NCBI GenBank assembly: GCA_003344405.1
Contig: NOWV01000039.1
Coordinates: 1 to 64,000, forward strand
Reading direction: 5' to 3'
DNA length: 64,000 nucleotides
From: Trichoplax sp. H2
Lineage: Eukaryota; Placozoa; Uniplacotomia; Trichoplacea
The notes below the pieces were generated by a model, which was not told the DNA's origin, searched no databases, and worked only from the letters and a program-made list of their open reading frames with translations. The stretch's first letter is position 1, and the number at the start of each line of letters is the position of its first letter. The position numbers and the translations under genes were made by a program. This document shows positions 12,101 through 26,300 of this stretch, one piece after another.

Positions 12101-12526
12101 TCTGATTCATCAAAATTTAAAAATATGATATTGTTAAAAGTTGAAAGCTAGGGGTAAAGATAAGCTTTACGAAATAGCAACTACGGTAATTCGTATTGAT
12201 AAAACAATCTTCAGTTAAAAAGTTAGATGCAAATTGGTAATAAAATATAATTTACATCACCTAATGTAATTGCTTTTAAGTGTACATACATAGTACCAGC
12301 AATGTATTCATTTAGGAACTGTTCCTTTATTACAATAACGGTATGTAATCCGAAGCTCTGCAATCATTTGAAAGACGATGACAATTAGTATGTACTATAA
12401 AATTTAACAGTTAACTATACTATCCACATATTTGACTTTGTATCTTAAAGGAATATTGTTATACCATATGAAAAAGCCCGATAGCTAATACATACTCATA
12501 TACGATAATAATACAATCCATGGTAC
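9127..12526. other. Intergenic between the two AGPAT genes
   Basis: 3.4 kb without a recognisable gene. Apart from the minisatellite at 9364-9504 it is AT-rich sequence with stops in every frame and no open frame above about 60 codons that looks coding. The left part should contain the copy A promoter. I found no tRNA- or snRNA-like structure by eye, which is a weak negative. Confidence 0.5.
9364..9504. repeat. 39-bp minisatellite, about 3.6 units
   Basis: Units start at 9364, 9403, 9442 and 9481, exactly 39 bp apart, each of the form ATGGCTTATATTATGAGTCA followed by (T/G)GAGATAGTGAAGATAGT. Because 39 is a multiple of three, the minus strand reads as a repeated 13-residue unit (MTHNISHTVFAIS-like) in a short open frame. 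The next upstream in-frame sequence has no gene character, so this is recorded as a repeat, not a gene. Confidence 0.9.
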
Positions 12527-14306
12527 TCACATTCTCTTTTCGCCTCGCACTTTCAACATTTTTTCTCGAGTATCTTCCGCTAATCTAGTAACATCATCGC
12601 TAGTTAGATCCTTTGTTTCGATAGGTTCCATTACTGTTATGTACATATCACACACTAAATGTAAAGAAATAGAAATGATGCAGCTTCAAAACAAAAATTC
12701 AATTTCACGGAGGCAAATGATCAATTAGTACACAAATATAGTGCTACTATTGTCAATGCGAAAGTTTTCAACAGGACCTACCTCTATCTAGTTTCTTTTC
12801 GTTGTAGATATAAAAATCACTATATGGAGCTATAACAATAGGTATTATAGGAATCTGCCAAAGCACGCATTGTACATATAATGCATAAGGAAGAACAGGT
12901 AAAATTAATTTCTTAACTTGGTAACTTTCAAATAAGTCGTTTATCGAAGAATCATAAAGACTATCAAGAAACACAAATACGATTACATACGGTATCTAAT
13001 TTAGTCAGTTTGTCAATATCGTACTATTATTAAAGTTGGTCGTAGCCACTACGTGCTTAGCTTACGTTGACTATTCAATATCAAGCTACCAAAGGTAATT
13101 GTTCGTCTAAATTTTGAACTGTATGCACTAGCTTATACAGTACTCCCACTAGCTACAATATACGTATATCAGCTGCCATTCAATATGTTGAGCCTGTCAA
13201 TGAAAATGCATGGTTCATACTCTAACATCTACACATATTTGTCGTAGGACGCTAGTACATTAAGTTGGTAACGTAGATATATTATTTCTTTTAAATATAA
13301 AGACGAATGTGAATATAAAGTGTAAAGAGTTGTTACCGTTTAATATCATAAAAGCTAATGCAATATACGCTGATAGGGTACGGTCTCTATTTTTTATATG
13401 ACCTGATGCTTTTGACAATTTTCTTGATTAATACCTATACGACTATACTATCTGAATTTTATACAATCACATTATCAATATAAGGATCATATAGTGTATA
13501 ACCATCACTGTTACCTGAGCCTTAACAGCTAGATGAAAAGCCCCTTTCTTAAACGGCAGTAAACCGTCATGCTTGAAGTTTCTTGTACCTTCTGGGAATA
13601 CCCATAGATTGAACTGGATTTTTATAAGACAACATTAGATTCATGTTATAATACTGTTGCTACTTGAAGATATTATTCTGCCTCAATTACATCACATTAA
13701 CATACAGAAACACGTTAACATGTTTAGATAGCAATTGATTAGATGCATTAAGTTTGGAGTAACCTATACAATTATATATTACGTTACCTTTTTCTTTTTC
13801 ATGTCATCGATGACCTTGTTAAATGTTTGCATGGTAGTATCATGGTCTTTTCGATCAATGAATACTGTCTGTATTAGCCATGCAGCTTGGCCAAATACCG
13901 GCACATAAAGTAAAGCTTTCTTCGCTAATGTAACGGTTCTAGGTGGAAGAATTCGGAATAATGGATATAAGTCCAGCGAGCTTTGGTGATTGCACGCTAT
14001 TATATACGGACTGGAGCATTTGTAGAGGTGTTCTAGACCACGTACGCGAACACCGACTTGTAAGATAGGGCTGACCAACCAGAACAGTGGTACTCCACAA
14101 TATTTAGCTAAGAAGTAGTTATTGATGTTGCCAGGTTTGATGCAAGCCAATAAAATTAAATACGCAGCACACATGAAAATAACTGCATGATACGTTACAA
14201 GCCTGACATAAAAGCGGCAAGTACTGGATAACATATATGCCAAGCATAATACCGCTATCCCCATGGCAAGCACAGTATGATAATCGTAAAGAGCACTTAA
14301 TGACAT
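12527..14306 (-). CDS. AGPAT: 1-acyl-sn-glycerol-3-phosphate acyltransferase, copy B
   Basis: Four minus-strand exons, 13788-14306, 13515-13613, 12782-12854 and 12527-12654, give 272 residues. Exons 2 and 3 are identical in length to those of copy A (99 and 73 bp) and the phases match, so the pair arose by tandem duplication. Motifs: hydrophobic N-terminal segments at about 12-28 and 41-55, NHQSSLD at 106-112 (His107, Asp112), VFIDR at 148-152, canonical FPEGTRN at 179-185, and PIIPIV in exon 3. Expected to make phosphatidic acid from lysophosphatidic acid in the ER. Protein identity with copy A looks moderate, so the duplication is old. The start is supported by alignment with copy A; a further open frame at 14319-14552 on the same strand is separated by a stop and looks like noise. 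Confidence 0.94.
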
Positions 14307-15095
14307 GTTGTCATCTGATTAGAACTGTACATTAATTTGCCAAAAACGCCTTTGGTAGGTGTCAATCCCGTCGTAATATACTCCTAACACGCCTGGAAAA
14401 GGAGCCCCTGTGCAGAATATCGATCTAAATGACATGAAATCGTGATAGAGTTCGGTAAGGATATAAAATAATATACGCCCTATACTTGCAGTAGCTATAG
14501 CTGACTTAAAGTAAACTAAACTAAGCAGTGTGTGCTTTACTGATTTTAGCAATGTTTCAATCTATATCGAGAAGGCAAGGCAAGAATGTAATTATACTCT
14601 GTTGTAATATGCTGATCTTAGCAAAAGTTTGTAGTGTCAAGATAAAGCAACGTTGACTTTCTACATCGTAATACGTAAAAGATTGCAGTGTAATAACCTA
14701 TGAACTTCTTACCTAATGGCAAACTTTGAAGGAATTTCTACTTTTAGCCATACCTATATTATTTTGAAAGATGGAAATGTTACAATAGTTTTGAAGTATT
14801 TAATCACTTCATTACGAGTATAACATGAGATATTCAAATTCAGATCACAGATCAGCATGTATAGAAATCAATGATTTCACTGCTTAATATACTTTTACTG
14901 TAGTACTGACATGCTATGCTCAAACAGTCTCTCTTGCCTCCTTCATGCTGTACTTTAAATAAATAAAGAGTAAATAATATCAAATAGAAATACTTTGCGA
15001 GAAGATGCGGGAAGGTTTGATGCAGCACATTAGGCCAGTTTGTGAACTTTCCGCTACAGTATTACCGCGTAGACTGTACAGTACAGTATACTGAC

Positions 15096-15120
15096 GACTA
15101 CAGTATACAGTACTGTAGTC
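15096..15120. repeat. Inverted repeat of the TACAGTAC family
   Basis: GACTACAGTA at 15096-15105 and its exact reverse complement at 15111-15120, with a 5-base loop. It sits in a cluster of GTACAGTAC words at about 15075-15130 that resembles the domain at the start of the window. Confidence 0.85.
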
Positions 15121-15550
15121 ATACTGTAGACTCGATGATTGTAGTTCATTAGCATACGCCTTCTACAACATGGCATACAGCCTAATAGCTCTTGTCGTTA
15201 TGGTTTAGAAGTGATATGAACTTAACCGTAATGATGTCTAATTTAATTACATACATCATGGACTATTAGAATTATTTTATTGTAGTAGACCATGTAAACA
15301 TTCACTGAATGAATAATTGCCAATTTCCGTAAAAGAGCTATGAATCACGTTGTACTGTACTATGATAGCTCGTGGCAGGGGGCCCTTTTAGGGCTTCCTC
15401 TAGTACTGTCCTTTTTATAGTAGAGTACATAAAAGTTCGCTTGTAAAATACATCACTCAGTATTCTCGATTTATATTCACAGCAGAGGTCTACAACGTCT
15501 AATGAACTATGTCCCATCCCGTTCCATCCCAAATCAACTCCCTACGGTAG

Positions 15551-15955
15551 CTCAGACCGTTCTATCAAGTCTAATGTACTGTCTATGAGTATATATTTGA
15601 AGTGGTTCGCTTATATTCTTTATAAAATGTATGTATCATCAATTCATACGCTAACTCAGACCGCTCTATCACGTCTACAGTATAATAATACATGGTGACT
15701 ACAGATTCCCGACGACCGATATTAAAATATCTAAATTTCAAATTCAATTCTTCAAGTTTAGCCATATAGTCCATGGTATATATTTTAAATGGTTCGCTTA
15801 GAAAATATATCACCAATTTATACATTAGCTCAGTCCGCTCTATCACGTCTACAGTATAATAATATATGACGACTACAGATTCCCGACGACCGATATTAAA
15901 ATATCAAAATTTCAAATTCAATTCTTCAAGCTTAGCCATGTAATCTATGGTTTAG
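15551..15955. repeat. 174-bp unit in two copies plus a partial third
   Basis: The word CTCAG(A/T)CCG(C/T)TCTATCA starts at 15551, 15655 and 15829. The last two are 174 bp apart and are followed by the same run including ATTCCCGACGACCGATATTA; the first is a shortened unit. On the minus strand the units read through as a protein-like repeat (AKLEELNLKF, NIGRRESVV, VDVIER), open for 87 codons at 15583-15846, but the upstream unit has a TGA in the same frame after NLKF. It could be a decayed, internally duplicated exon of an unrecognised gene or a chance frame in a noncoding repeat. Confidence 0.75.
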
Positions 15956-17334
15956 TGTAGTTTAGTTTCAATTTTCGCTTCATTTACGTCTTTAAGCTAA
16001 AAATAAATATATTATATCAGTACATCTCGTTCATTTATCTGGTAAATAGCGATACCTAGTAGTGGCGCGTAAACATACTGTAAATACTCTACCGGTTTCG
16101 AGAATACTAGTGGAAGCCACACTCGTTATTATACGTGCTGGATTTGTGCGTACTCTACGCGTATCTACTACCGTACTTGCACATTTTACTGCATCATTTC
16201 TTGCAGTCTCTGCAGTCTACTCTTGACCCGACTCGTACAAAGCATAGAAATATTTCGCATTGAATCCTAAAACTGTTTCATTGATAGACCAAGTTGAACA
16301 CAGTACATCCCAAGTGTACTAATGCCAGTGACAATGATATCATTATATTTCAAAACATTCTTCGACAACGATGTACCATTTTATTCTTTATTGCAGCCGC
16401 ACAGCAGCGTCCCATAATTGCTTAGCAACCCAATTGATATCTTCAATCTCAATGACAGACGAAAAGAAGACAATACTAACAGTATTGACTTCTAACAGGA
16501 CAATCCCAACCAAATGGTACAAATTTACATAACAAGAGGCAATTACCCACATCAATTTTTGATATGCAGTACTAAAGATGATTGGTAGTCATTTTCCTTC
16601 TCCATTGTCTTATCTCCTACACTTAAATCGAAATTGTCATTTGAATAGCAGATCGTGAAAAAAGACAATATCATCATTCCATTCATCACATGGATTAAGT
16701 CCTTCATTACTATTATAATTTTCATCATCAAAGAACGGTTATTTAAATTGTAGTTGATTTTAATTCCATTCTTAATCGGAATAACAAAGTCTTTCCAGTT
16801 AACCGATTACTGTTTCATTAACGTAGACTTCTATCTTGGCTATATGCAGTACTCTATCATAATGTTCGTTATGTGCAGTATTTGCAGTGTTAATTTAGGC
16901 TATCAGTCAACAGTAGTAGAGAATGAAGGTTGATAATTATAATAACTATTATTGCCAATTGCGAAGGCGTACCGCAGCGATATAGAAATATTGCATCGAT
17001 AGTATCAATGCACTCTATATTCCTATAGTGTGTTTTGTAATGCGTAGCAACCGATCTACGGGGTATAATCTACGTGTACTACGTAGAATATAGTCTATTG
17101 TAACTTTCTCCTATTTATTTTGACTTTCAACTATAGTCCGTTAATAATTAATCGATGATAGCGTAGTATTTACGGACCTCATCATTACTGATATTGAATT
17201 GCTATTAATTGTATGGGTAAATGAATTTCAAGCCAGAATAGCCTATAAATCAGGGAAAAGATTGTTGTTCCATGATAATCACTCTTATCAATTATTCCCG
17301 CAAGACTGTAACAAAATTATGATTATAAAGTGGA

Positions 17335-20300
17335 ATGTATAATATGAGATTTAATCGTGTGAATCTAGACGATTTACAACATTTTATTACTCAAGGAGAT
17401 GAAGAAAAGGTAGCTGCTATCCTTCAGCGTTTAGTTGACGATGTTCACATTAAGAAGGACATTTGTACATCCTATTTCAATAATGTAAGCAACAAATCCA
17501 AAATTTTACTGGGCTTATTTAAATTACTGCAATCACTAAGGCCAAGGTAAGCTAGTGTTAAGATCCTAACTTTCAATTTTTGTAATGCGATATCTTAGAA
17601 CAAGGAAGTTATTGCTACTATTACATTCTATCAATAAGGAATCGATTTTTATAAATAGTAGATGCAATAACCAAGTCTAGCCGTCATTTCGTTATAGTAA
17701 TCTGTATCTTTAAAGTAAAACTTACTCCTAGTTTATTAGTAAAATTAAAACTAAACAAATTGCAGTTATTGTGATTGTCTGTTATTGGACTCTCTGAGTA
17801 GAAGGGTTGGCGATACTGAAAACTATTGACGATGTTGATGTAGTCCTGTAACACGATATGGGCAGAAGCTATGCCATGACAGTATCAACCAAGTCTTACT
17901 TAAACTTCATTAGAGTCTTATGAATTTTCCCAATCTATCGTTACCTATATTCTATAAAACTTCATCAGCTTTTATCATTTTATCGCTTAAGAATGTTCAT
18001 ATCGTATTTCGCTTAATCTGAAATAGAATCTTTTGAAAATGAATTAACTACTATATTCCATTTTCATACACAGCCGTATCAAACACTTTCTACGCTTTAC
18101 GTAACCCTATAAATCAATCTATTTTGACGCTATCTGGCATTATTTTTTCTCCTTGAAGTGATAGATAGCTTTAAAACAAAACGATTGGCCTATAAAATAT
18201 TGATCTTTCTCATACTAATTAATGTTTATTCTTCTTCATTGGCTGATGGTTATCATTCTTTATTTACCGATATTCTACCTATAATAGCTACTATAATAGG
18301 ACAGAATCGATTTCAATATTTTGAAAGATCTGTAATTTCTATCGCTCAAATCCTAAAATTGTCGTGATACATTATAATATATGATCAAAGAAGTAGGAGT
18401 GTTGTTGTAGAAGGAATGAAATTTAGATTATCTCTTAGAGTAAAAATCATAAAACTATGATTGTACTTATAAGCGGTAACACCAAACTTACCTTTTTCGT
18501 AAACCTATCCTACTTATATATATACACGTAGTTTGAACAGTATATACGAACATAAAAGCTGTTTCATCTCAGCTATTATTCAGCCTACTTAAAACATACA
18601 CAAGTAATAATTTTTTTATCGTAAGAAGAATAAATGGTTTCCTTGTTAACAAAATCACCTTTGTTATTAAACCCAAATCAACTGAGTTAACAAACAGTGT
18701 TACTACATATTCTGATTATTTTTTTTGAGTAGGTTAGCTGGGAATGCATCTTATATTATCGGTACCTTGGCTGAAAGTGAAGTTTATCGACATGAAATTA
18801 TGAATTTGTTGTTAAATTCGTCTAAAGGTGCCATCAAAAATGCATTAAAGAATTTAACCTCTATGATGCTTGCGGATGACGATGAGACCATTATTAACGC
18901 TGCCGGCACCCTAGGAACTTTGGTAAATCAATAACAATGAAAATAAACCTTTATTATTGTTATATTTACTTCTTTTACTAGATAAATATTACAGTAATCG
19001 GTCGCAATTGCTGTTTCAAAGTGTTAGATGGCCAGGAAAATGGCAAATACCTTGTACTTTATCTCTTAACTTGCGATATTTTAAGGGAGCATAGAAAGCT
19101 GATGTGTTAATGATAACACATTTATTATTACAACAATATTATAATTACGTAAAGTTATGTGGTTGTAATGCAGTATATGAATTTTATCCTATTGCATTCT
19201 TCACTCCATTATGTCGTTAGAAATGTCATCATAGATTATAGGAGAATTTAATACAATAGCAAGTTAATTTACTTATTATTGTACTTCTTATAAAATTACC
19301 GTAAAGTGTACATTATAGTATAGAGTGCTGTATAGTTATATCGAATTATTGAAGATACTGTAGCTTAAATTCTAATTAAAGACCGTATAGAATACGATAA
19401 CTTAAGCGAATTAGCATTTGTAATAGTTAACTACCGTTAAGATAGTGAGGGATTAATCTTCATTCTTCTATTAACAAATACACAACTAGCAATTTATATA
19501 CCACGGCGAGAGAGTGCAAATGACAATATAATAATATAATTTTGTAAATATATTTCTAGAACTTGACCAAAGTGACTACGTCACTATAATAAGGACATTG
19601 ATTAAAAATTTTATGCCGTTATAATTTTTTGGAGCGATATTTTCTAACAGTGAATCTACACTTATTTATATTCCATTACAGGCTGAAAGTTCAGAAGGTC
19701 GTAACTGGATAGTGAACCAGGATATAATTTCTCATACTATCAGCTCAGTAACCAATCTCCTATCTTCTAGAAATTTGTGGATAGCAAATAATGCTGCCCT
19801 TGTTTTAGCAAGGTATATATATCCTCCTCATCTATCTCGCATTTAAATTATACATGTAATAGAGTAATGGATTAAGGAAGTAAGTGTATTGCCTTGAGTG
19901 TATATATACAAAGTTAACGAATAATTTAATTTGCGTAGACTGACGATTTCAGAAGTAGGTTGCAAAGCTATAATTAATCATCGCGATTCAGATCGCATAT
20001 TAAGCGAATTAATAGAGGCCTTAGGTGCTGATAAAGCAGGTATATAAATGAATTGAATTTAAATGAATTCAAGATACTCACTACCTTGTAATTCTTAGAG
20101 TCAATCCATGACTGATATATTCCACTGGTATTTCAATTTTAGGAAGAGGTATGAATGCAGCCTTTGCTGTTGGTAGAATGTGCGATATTAAGGAGTCTAG
20201 ATCTAAGCTATTAGCTCTTGATAATAGCCCAAAAATGGTACGTATAGTAATGGATGTTTTAAATTTTCCGAATTTCTTACGTTGTCAATTCACCATTACT

Positions 20301-23300
20301 TGAATAGCTAGAATATATTTGTAGTTACTAACCTGCTCTCTATCGGTAATTCAATATTTTCATAGCTATCATCATTAGCTGAAATGTTAGCTTGTCCTGA
20401 TCTGGGTTCTGGCAAAAATGCTTGTTACGCAGTTAGTTGTTTAGCTGCTAGTGAAGACGGTCATGACCAGACTGTCCACAGCAAGCATGCTGCCTTTATT
20501 TTTATTCAATTGGTTAATTTATTAAATACTAACGATGCAGAAACTGGATGGTTTGCTGCTATGTAAGTAAACTTTCACTTTCCATATTGGTCAAGTTATG
20601 TTTCTACCTAGCTAAATAATTTTTAAAATATTATTCGTAAATATGTATCAATTGTTAATTTGTCCTATAATATCCTAGGACCTTAAGAACGCTTGCCTCA
20701 CGTAAAGATGGACTTTTACAATTAAGGAAAAATAGTACCATTGTTAAATCAATACAGGTACAGTAATTCTGGTCGTTAATAAGAACTGTGCGGCTAATGG
20801 CCCTCTCTAATAACTCATAAATTAATCAACATATTCTGAAATCACTCTTACCTACTTTTCAATTATAGGAAGTATTGCAAAAGAAATTTGTAAGTAGCGA
20901 TATCAAGGCTGAATTAGAAGAGGCCTTGAAGTTGTTGGAAAGATTACAGAAGCCACCACCTCCTGTCTTGCAAGGTTTGCATTCATTTTAAGGCACATTT
21001 TGTGTGCGGTACTCTTCGGTCTTTTACACTTAATCGTTCATGAAGAAACTGACTAAATATGTAGAATTATAAGAACACTGTAACTGTTTTGCCTCTGTTT
21101 ATACAGTAATTTTTCGCTCTATACATAAGTGAGCTTTAAAGCTCAAAACAGTTAGTGTGATGCTGGGAACCAGTTATAACAGTTTATACCATTACCGTAC
21201 TAGACTTATAGAATTTGAAAATAAGTACTATATTATATTTAGTTACGGATTAAATTGCTCTACAATGTAATCTAAAGTACTCACGAAAGCAAATTAGGCT
21301 AAATTAAACTATGGTAATAATACTACTATCCTAGGTAAAATCTAAAGTCTCGAAGTAAATCAACTTGATATCACTTCAATTAATTGCTCTCTAGATAATT
21401 TCTATACTAGAGAATTTCAATGATGTGCGTAATGAACTACAGCTATTCTTTCTGATTCCATATAATCATGCATAATTATATGACAAGTATATTTAGTTAT
21501 GAAATCGTTACAGGATCATGCAAAGATTAGTGCAGCTTATGCTCTTGTACTTTCTCACACGAAATAGGTAATGGAGAGGATGCAATTATTATAACATGGA
21601 ATGAAACCGTGCAATATAATGGCCTTCCTGTAAAATATAAACTTCAGCAAGGTAAACTGGCCTATTTCAATAAGCTGATTCTCTTTTTCTATGTCATGAA
21701 ATCTAATATCATTACCCTTTTCAAATACTGTATATCATCACTTTCTTTTTTGGCTATCTAGGAGATCAAAGTGTTTATGTTGGTGAGGATCGGACATTTA
21801 CTCTCAGCAAGTTAAAACCGGATACTCAGTATGAATTTAGATTAAAGTTGATCAGTGAGGGAGATGAAAGCCCCTTCAGTGAAATAGCCAGCATTAAGAC
21901 TCCAGAATCAAGTATGACAAGTTTATAGTGTGTCAACAATATTAAAGTTACCTTATTTTGCTCGTAATTTAAAGCTTTATTCTAGACTTTTCAATCGCAT
22001 CAACATTCTCAATTTTCAATTTCTACTAGCGCCATCAGCTCCAGTGGAACTTGAGATACAGTCAGTGACTTCCTGTAAAGTTGAACTCATCTGGAAAGAA
22101 CCCCTGGAGAAAAATGGAAACATTGTAGCCTACGAGATCTATGAAGGTAACTCGGAAATTAAGCGTATTGCATATTTATAAATTGTTATTATGATCGGTA
22201 AAAATAGAAAATAGTAATGAAGAGAGCATTCTAAAATAAATATACGAGTATAGTATAAAGAACACACACTCAACTCCGTTTCTAACATATAGGAAAAGGA
22301 TTAATTGAAAAAACCAAAGTACCACTTATAAGTATTCATCATCTTTATCCTAACAGAACATACCTATTCGAGGCAAGCATGATTCATGATTCTATTTGCG
22401 TTGCTAGTGCTAATATTTGAAAGTATTTTCTTAGGTTGCTGCTTGTACCTCAGTTGGTAGCGGTCCAAAAGCAAAAATTGAAGTAACAACAAAAAATGGT
22501 ATGGTAAATAGTTCGAATTTTTATTTCGTACCGCACCATACTTAGATTTTAGAGACTTCATTAACGAAAACTAGTGAGAGATAATATCAAACTGTTTTGT
22601 TTCTACTCCCAGATTTCATTTGAATATCCTAAAATTATAATCATAAGCATAACTATGGCTATTTGTTTCGCACTAGCATCACAGTCAATGCCTAAGCCAA
22701 GTCTGAATACTGATGGAGACAATGTTACTATCAGTTGGAAATTTCCAGAAACTCTGGAAGAAAATGTGAATCAATTTCAACTGCTAATAGATGGAAAGGT
22801 AAGATATTATGTTATAGTATCTTTTTCGGTAGCTTGAGAAATATCAAAGAGGTTCTGAGATTACTTTCAATAAATTTTTCGTTACCGTCAATTTATATCG
22901 GCGTAAATAGCTGTAAATATTACTTATAAATTTTTTAAAGAATTACCGATTACCTATAAGTATATTATCACTATCATTAAAACGTGTGAATACTTCTATC
23001 GAGCTGCCATAATATTCTCTCAGTTATCACTTTGCGATTGATCTAATTCCAGCACTACATTCTATATTATTCGGTTTTAATGGTATGGAAAATTAAGCCA
23101 AGCGAGACTGCTAAGGCCTATCGAGCAGCAATAATATATCTCACTTTCGTTTAACAAGTTGATCTATCGGATAATATTCATCAATTGTATTGCTGCTCAT
23201 AGAGGATTTTAACTCACGCTAAAATGGAGGCCACATCTGTATCTACATCCCCAACATGCTGTAAATAGTGTAAAGTTTAATGCAGATATCCTAGTCAGCT

Positions 23301-26300
23301 GTTACGATTTGGTTACTGCTAATCTTTAAATCAGCTACAATACGCTAAATTATCATGATTACATTATGGTAATAATTTCAAAGGAAATCTTAGTTGTTTG
23401 GTATATAATTTTATATTACAAATTATTCTGTTCCGTTTATGCTCACTATTAGGATTATTATATTATATCACAGTATATAATCTGGCATATTCCTAATTTT
23501 AATAATACATCACCCAATGCTCTACGTTTAAAGAAGATATCGCGCTATTACTACTGATATTGTACTGTAATTTAAAATTTGACATCTAACCCAATCCTTA
23601 GTTAAAACCGTATCTTGATATCTACCGTTTGCAAGTGTCAATTCAGCATCACGTATTAAGTAAAATTTAAACTTGCTATTTCACAATATTTACAGTAATT
23701 ATAATTATTAATGATATTAATTGAATTGTAATTTAGATTTTGATTCATAATTAAATTAAGATTTATATCAAGAATATAAATTTGGATATACAATTATTCT
23801 TTTAGGTAGTATACACTGGACAAGAAACACAATATAAAATGACATCCGCACCGATCAAAAATAAAGAATATAAATTTAGAGTAATGCCATTTCAGACCGT
23901 AGCTATCGAAATTATATTTTGCATATTTCATGGATAATGCTTTCAATTAAAATGCTATAATAGAGAAAAGCGTCATAAGAGTAATGTTAAGATATTGGTT
24001 CTCCTTCATATCTTAGGTTTATTTATGGACAAAGGAGGGTGAAATTATACAGAGCGAAATCTTAGTTACAGCCATATCATTACAACTAGGTAGAGTAGTG
24101 TGCTATTAATCAGTCTTTCCTAGTGAAGCTAAATCTATTAACTATTCAGAAACTATTGTATATATTTAAAGAAAGAGTGGCCTAGTTATCTCCATGAGAT
24201 AGAGAATTAAGTATATTTACTATTATTAATTTGTACAGAAACTACTGATACAGTAGATACAAAAGACTATAGTGAATATCTGGAATCTCAGGAAGGTAAT
24301 AATATATTGAAATTATTTAGCAGAAGAGTTTACTGACAGTAGAACTTCATTAATTTTGTCAGTACCGACTAAATTCATTTCATTTTGGCAATTTATAGTT
24401 ACAAGCGTTGATGAAGTAAATTCAGAAGTAGATACAATTAAATCTAGCCGAACGACGACGAAACCGGAGACGAAAACCTCGAAGGTTAAACAACGGAAAG
24501 AAAAGAAAACTTCTAAAAATAAGAATGCCAAATCTGCAACGGAAAGTAGCGTTGAAACAGAAATAAAAGGAAAGGTAAATTGATACGGAATTACGAGGGG
24601 AATTCATTGCGTGTAGGTTGCAAGAAGTTATTAAGAAATATTCAATTTTGGAATTAATTACAATTTTTAAATGATTTGTAATCTGTAATAGCAGGAAAAG
24701 TCAAAAAGTACGAACAAGAAAGCAAAACAGCCCAAGAATCATTGTCATCCAGTGAAAAAATCAAAATCAATTAGTCATCATAGCAGCCATCGGAAATACA
24801 GCGATTCATACCTTAGCAAAGACGATAGTATAGATAGCATAAATCGTTTACTTGCTAAGATATCTTATGATGACCTCAAAAGCAAAGACTCCTCTCAGAG
24901 TTTAACAAATAGTAGCTCGAATTCATCGAAAGAGACTCGTCCAACTGTCGTTCGTACATCTAGCAATCAGCAAGATCGTATAAAAGAGAAAGTTAAGGTA
25001 TTTTCGGTTTACGATAACATAATAAAAATACAATATGAGCGATTCTTGGCTATTCCCCTAACTGTCTTACTCAGACTAAGAAAAATTTTTATCCTAAATA
25101 TGAATTTATTGTAATAAATTATTACACTACAGCAGCGTACATGTAGTAATTTAGAATTGAAGACTTGCTATAAAATTATTGAGTAAAGTGAGTAAAGATT
25201 TTCATTCTCTAACATGGGAACTTTTATTGCCTGCTGGTAAATGTGGCCTTATTAAAACATTTATAATTGTTATTTTATATTTCTTTTAATTAATTGAAGC
25301 TTATCATTACAATGTTGTTTTGATTCGTACTGATTAAATATTACACAAGATAAACTAATTCATATACCGGTTCAGGAACTTATTCATTCACATTAAAGTA
25401 CCTATATGATTTGTTACCGGAAATAAATTGAACATTCCGATTCTCTAGTTTTAACCATATCATTTCACTTATAATATTCCTATCTTGTACAGTACAGTGC
25501 CAATAGATTTTTAAAGCATCAAAACTTATACGTTTATATGTTCACATATACAAATTTTGACTGTGTTATACTTTTAAATTTTGATAGTCTATCAAGCAAA
25601 TGGTTTCTGCTAACATTAATACGAAATCGGCTCGCCCCAAGAGTATGTCTAAATCAGGTAAACTAGCTACTATTTTTGCTCTCTATAATGGCAACCTGAA
25701 AATAACTAAATTGTATCAAGGTGCTTTATTTTATACGACTGTACTAAACTGATTTCCATAATATTATCGATGTTAATCGATTAATGATTTATAACTGTAT
25801 TCTCTTATTACTCTATAGCTTCCTTAGATTCCATTCGAGAATTACATCTGGTATGTGAAGGTTTACTTCAATGTCTCCTTTATAAATCAGATTTTGGAAT
25901 AGTACTGTAATAATATTTCTTCTAAATAATTAATTAAAGAACTCGAAAATAAATAATAATCACTTTAGAGTTTCTCATAGCTAAGTTTTCTTTTACTAGC
26001 CAATATTTCAAGTCTAATTTATAAAATTAACTTCTAATCTCCATCAGAAAAAGCATCGTTCAATCAAATTACCACTCGAAAATTCCAGCCGTTACAGTGT
26101 GTTACAGCCATTAGAAAAAAAGCGATCCGGAAAGCCAGTTGAGCAAAGTAAGATTTAATTTGAAATTGGGATAGCTAGCGATAGTAATAATTAATAGGTT
26201 TCAAGTGAACGATACAACTGCAGTCTTCAGAGCAAAGCAAAATAACTAATAATTAAGGAAATCGTAGAAGTTTCGTAAGCTTAACTCCACCAACACTCTC

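Larger units (their letters stand above)
14307..17334. other. Divergent intergenic region, AGPAT copy B / ARM-FN3 gene
   Basis: 3 kb between two divergently transcribed genes, so it should carry both promoters. It contains a TACAGTAC-type inverted repeat at 15096-15120 and the duplicated unit at 15551-15955, described separately. The remainder (about 15960-17334) is AT-rich with no open frame that looks coding. Confidence 0.5.

Noticed and set aside
14319-14552. 77-codon frame upstream of AGPAT copy B
   Set aside because: No similarity to the start of copy A and separated from the gene by a stop; probably leader or chance.
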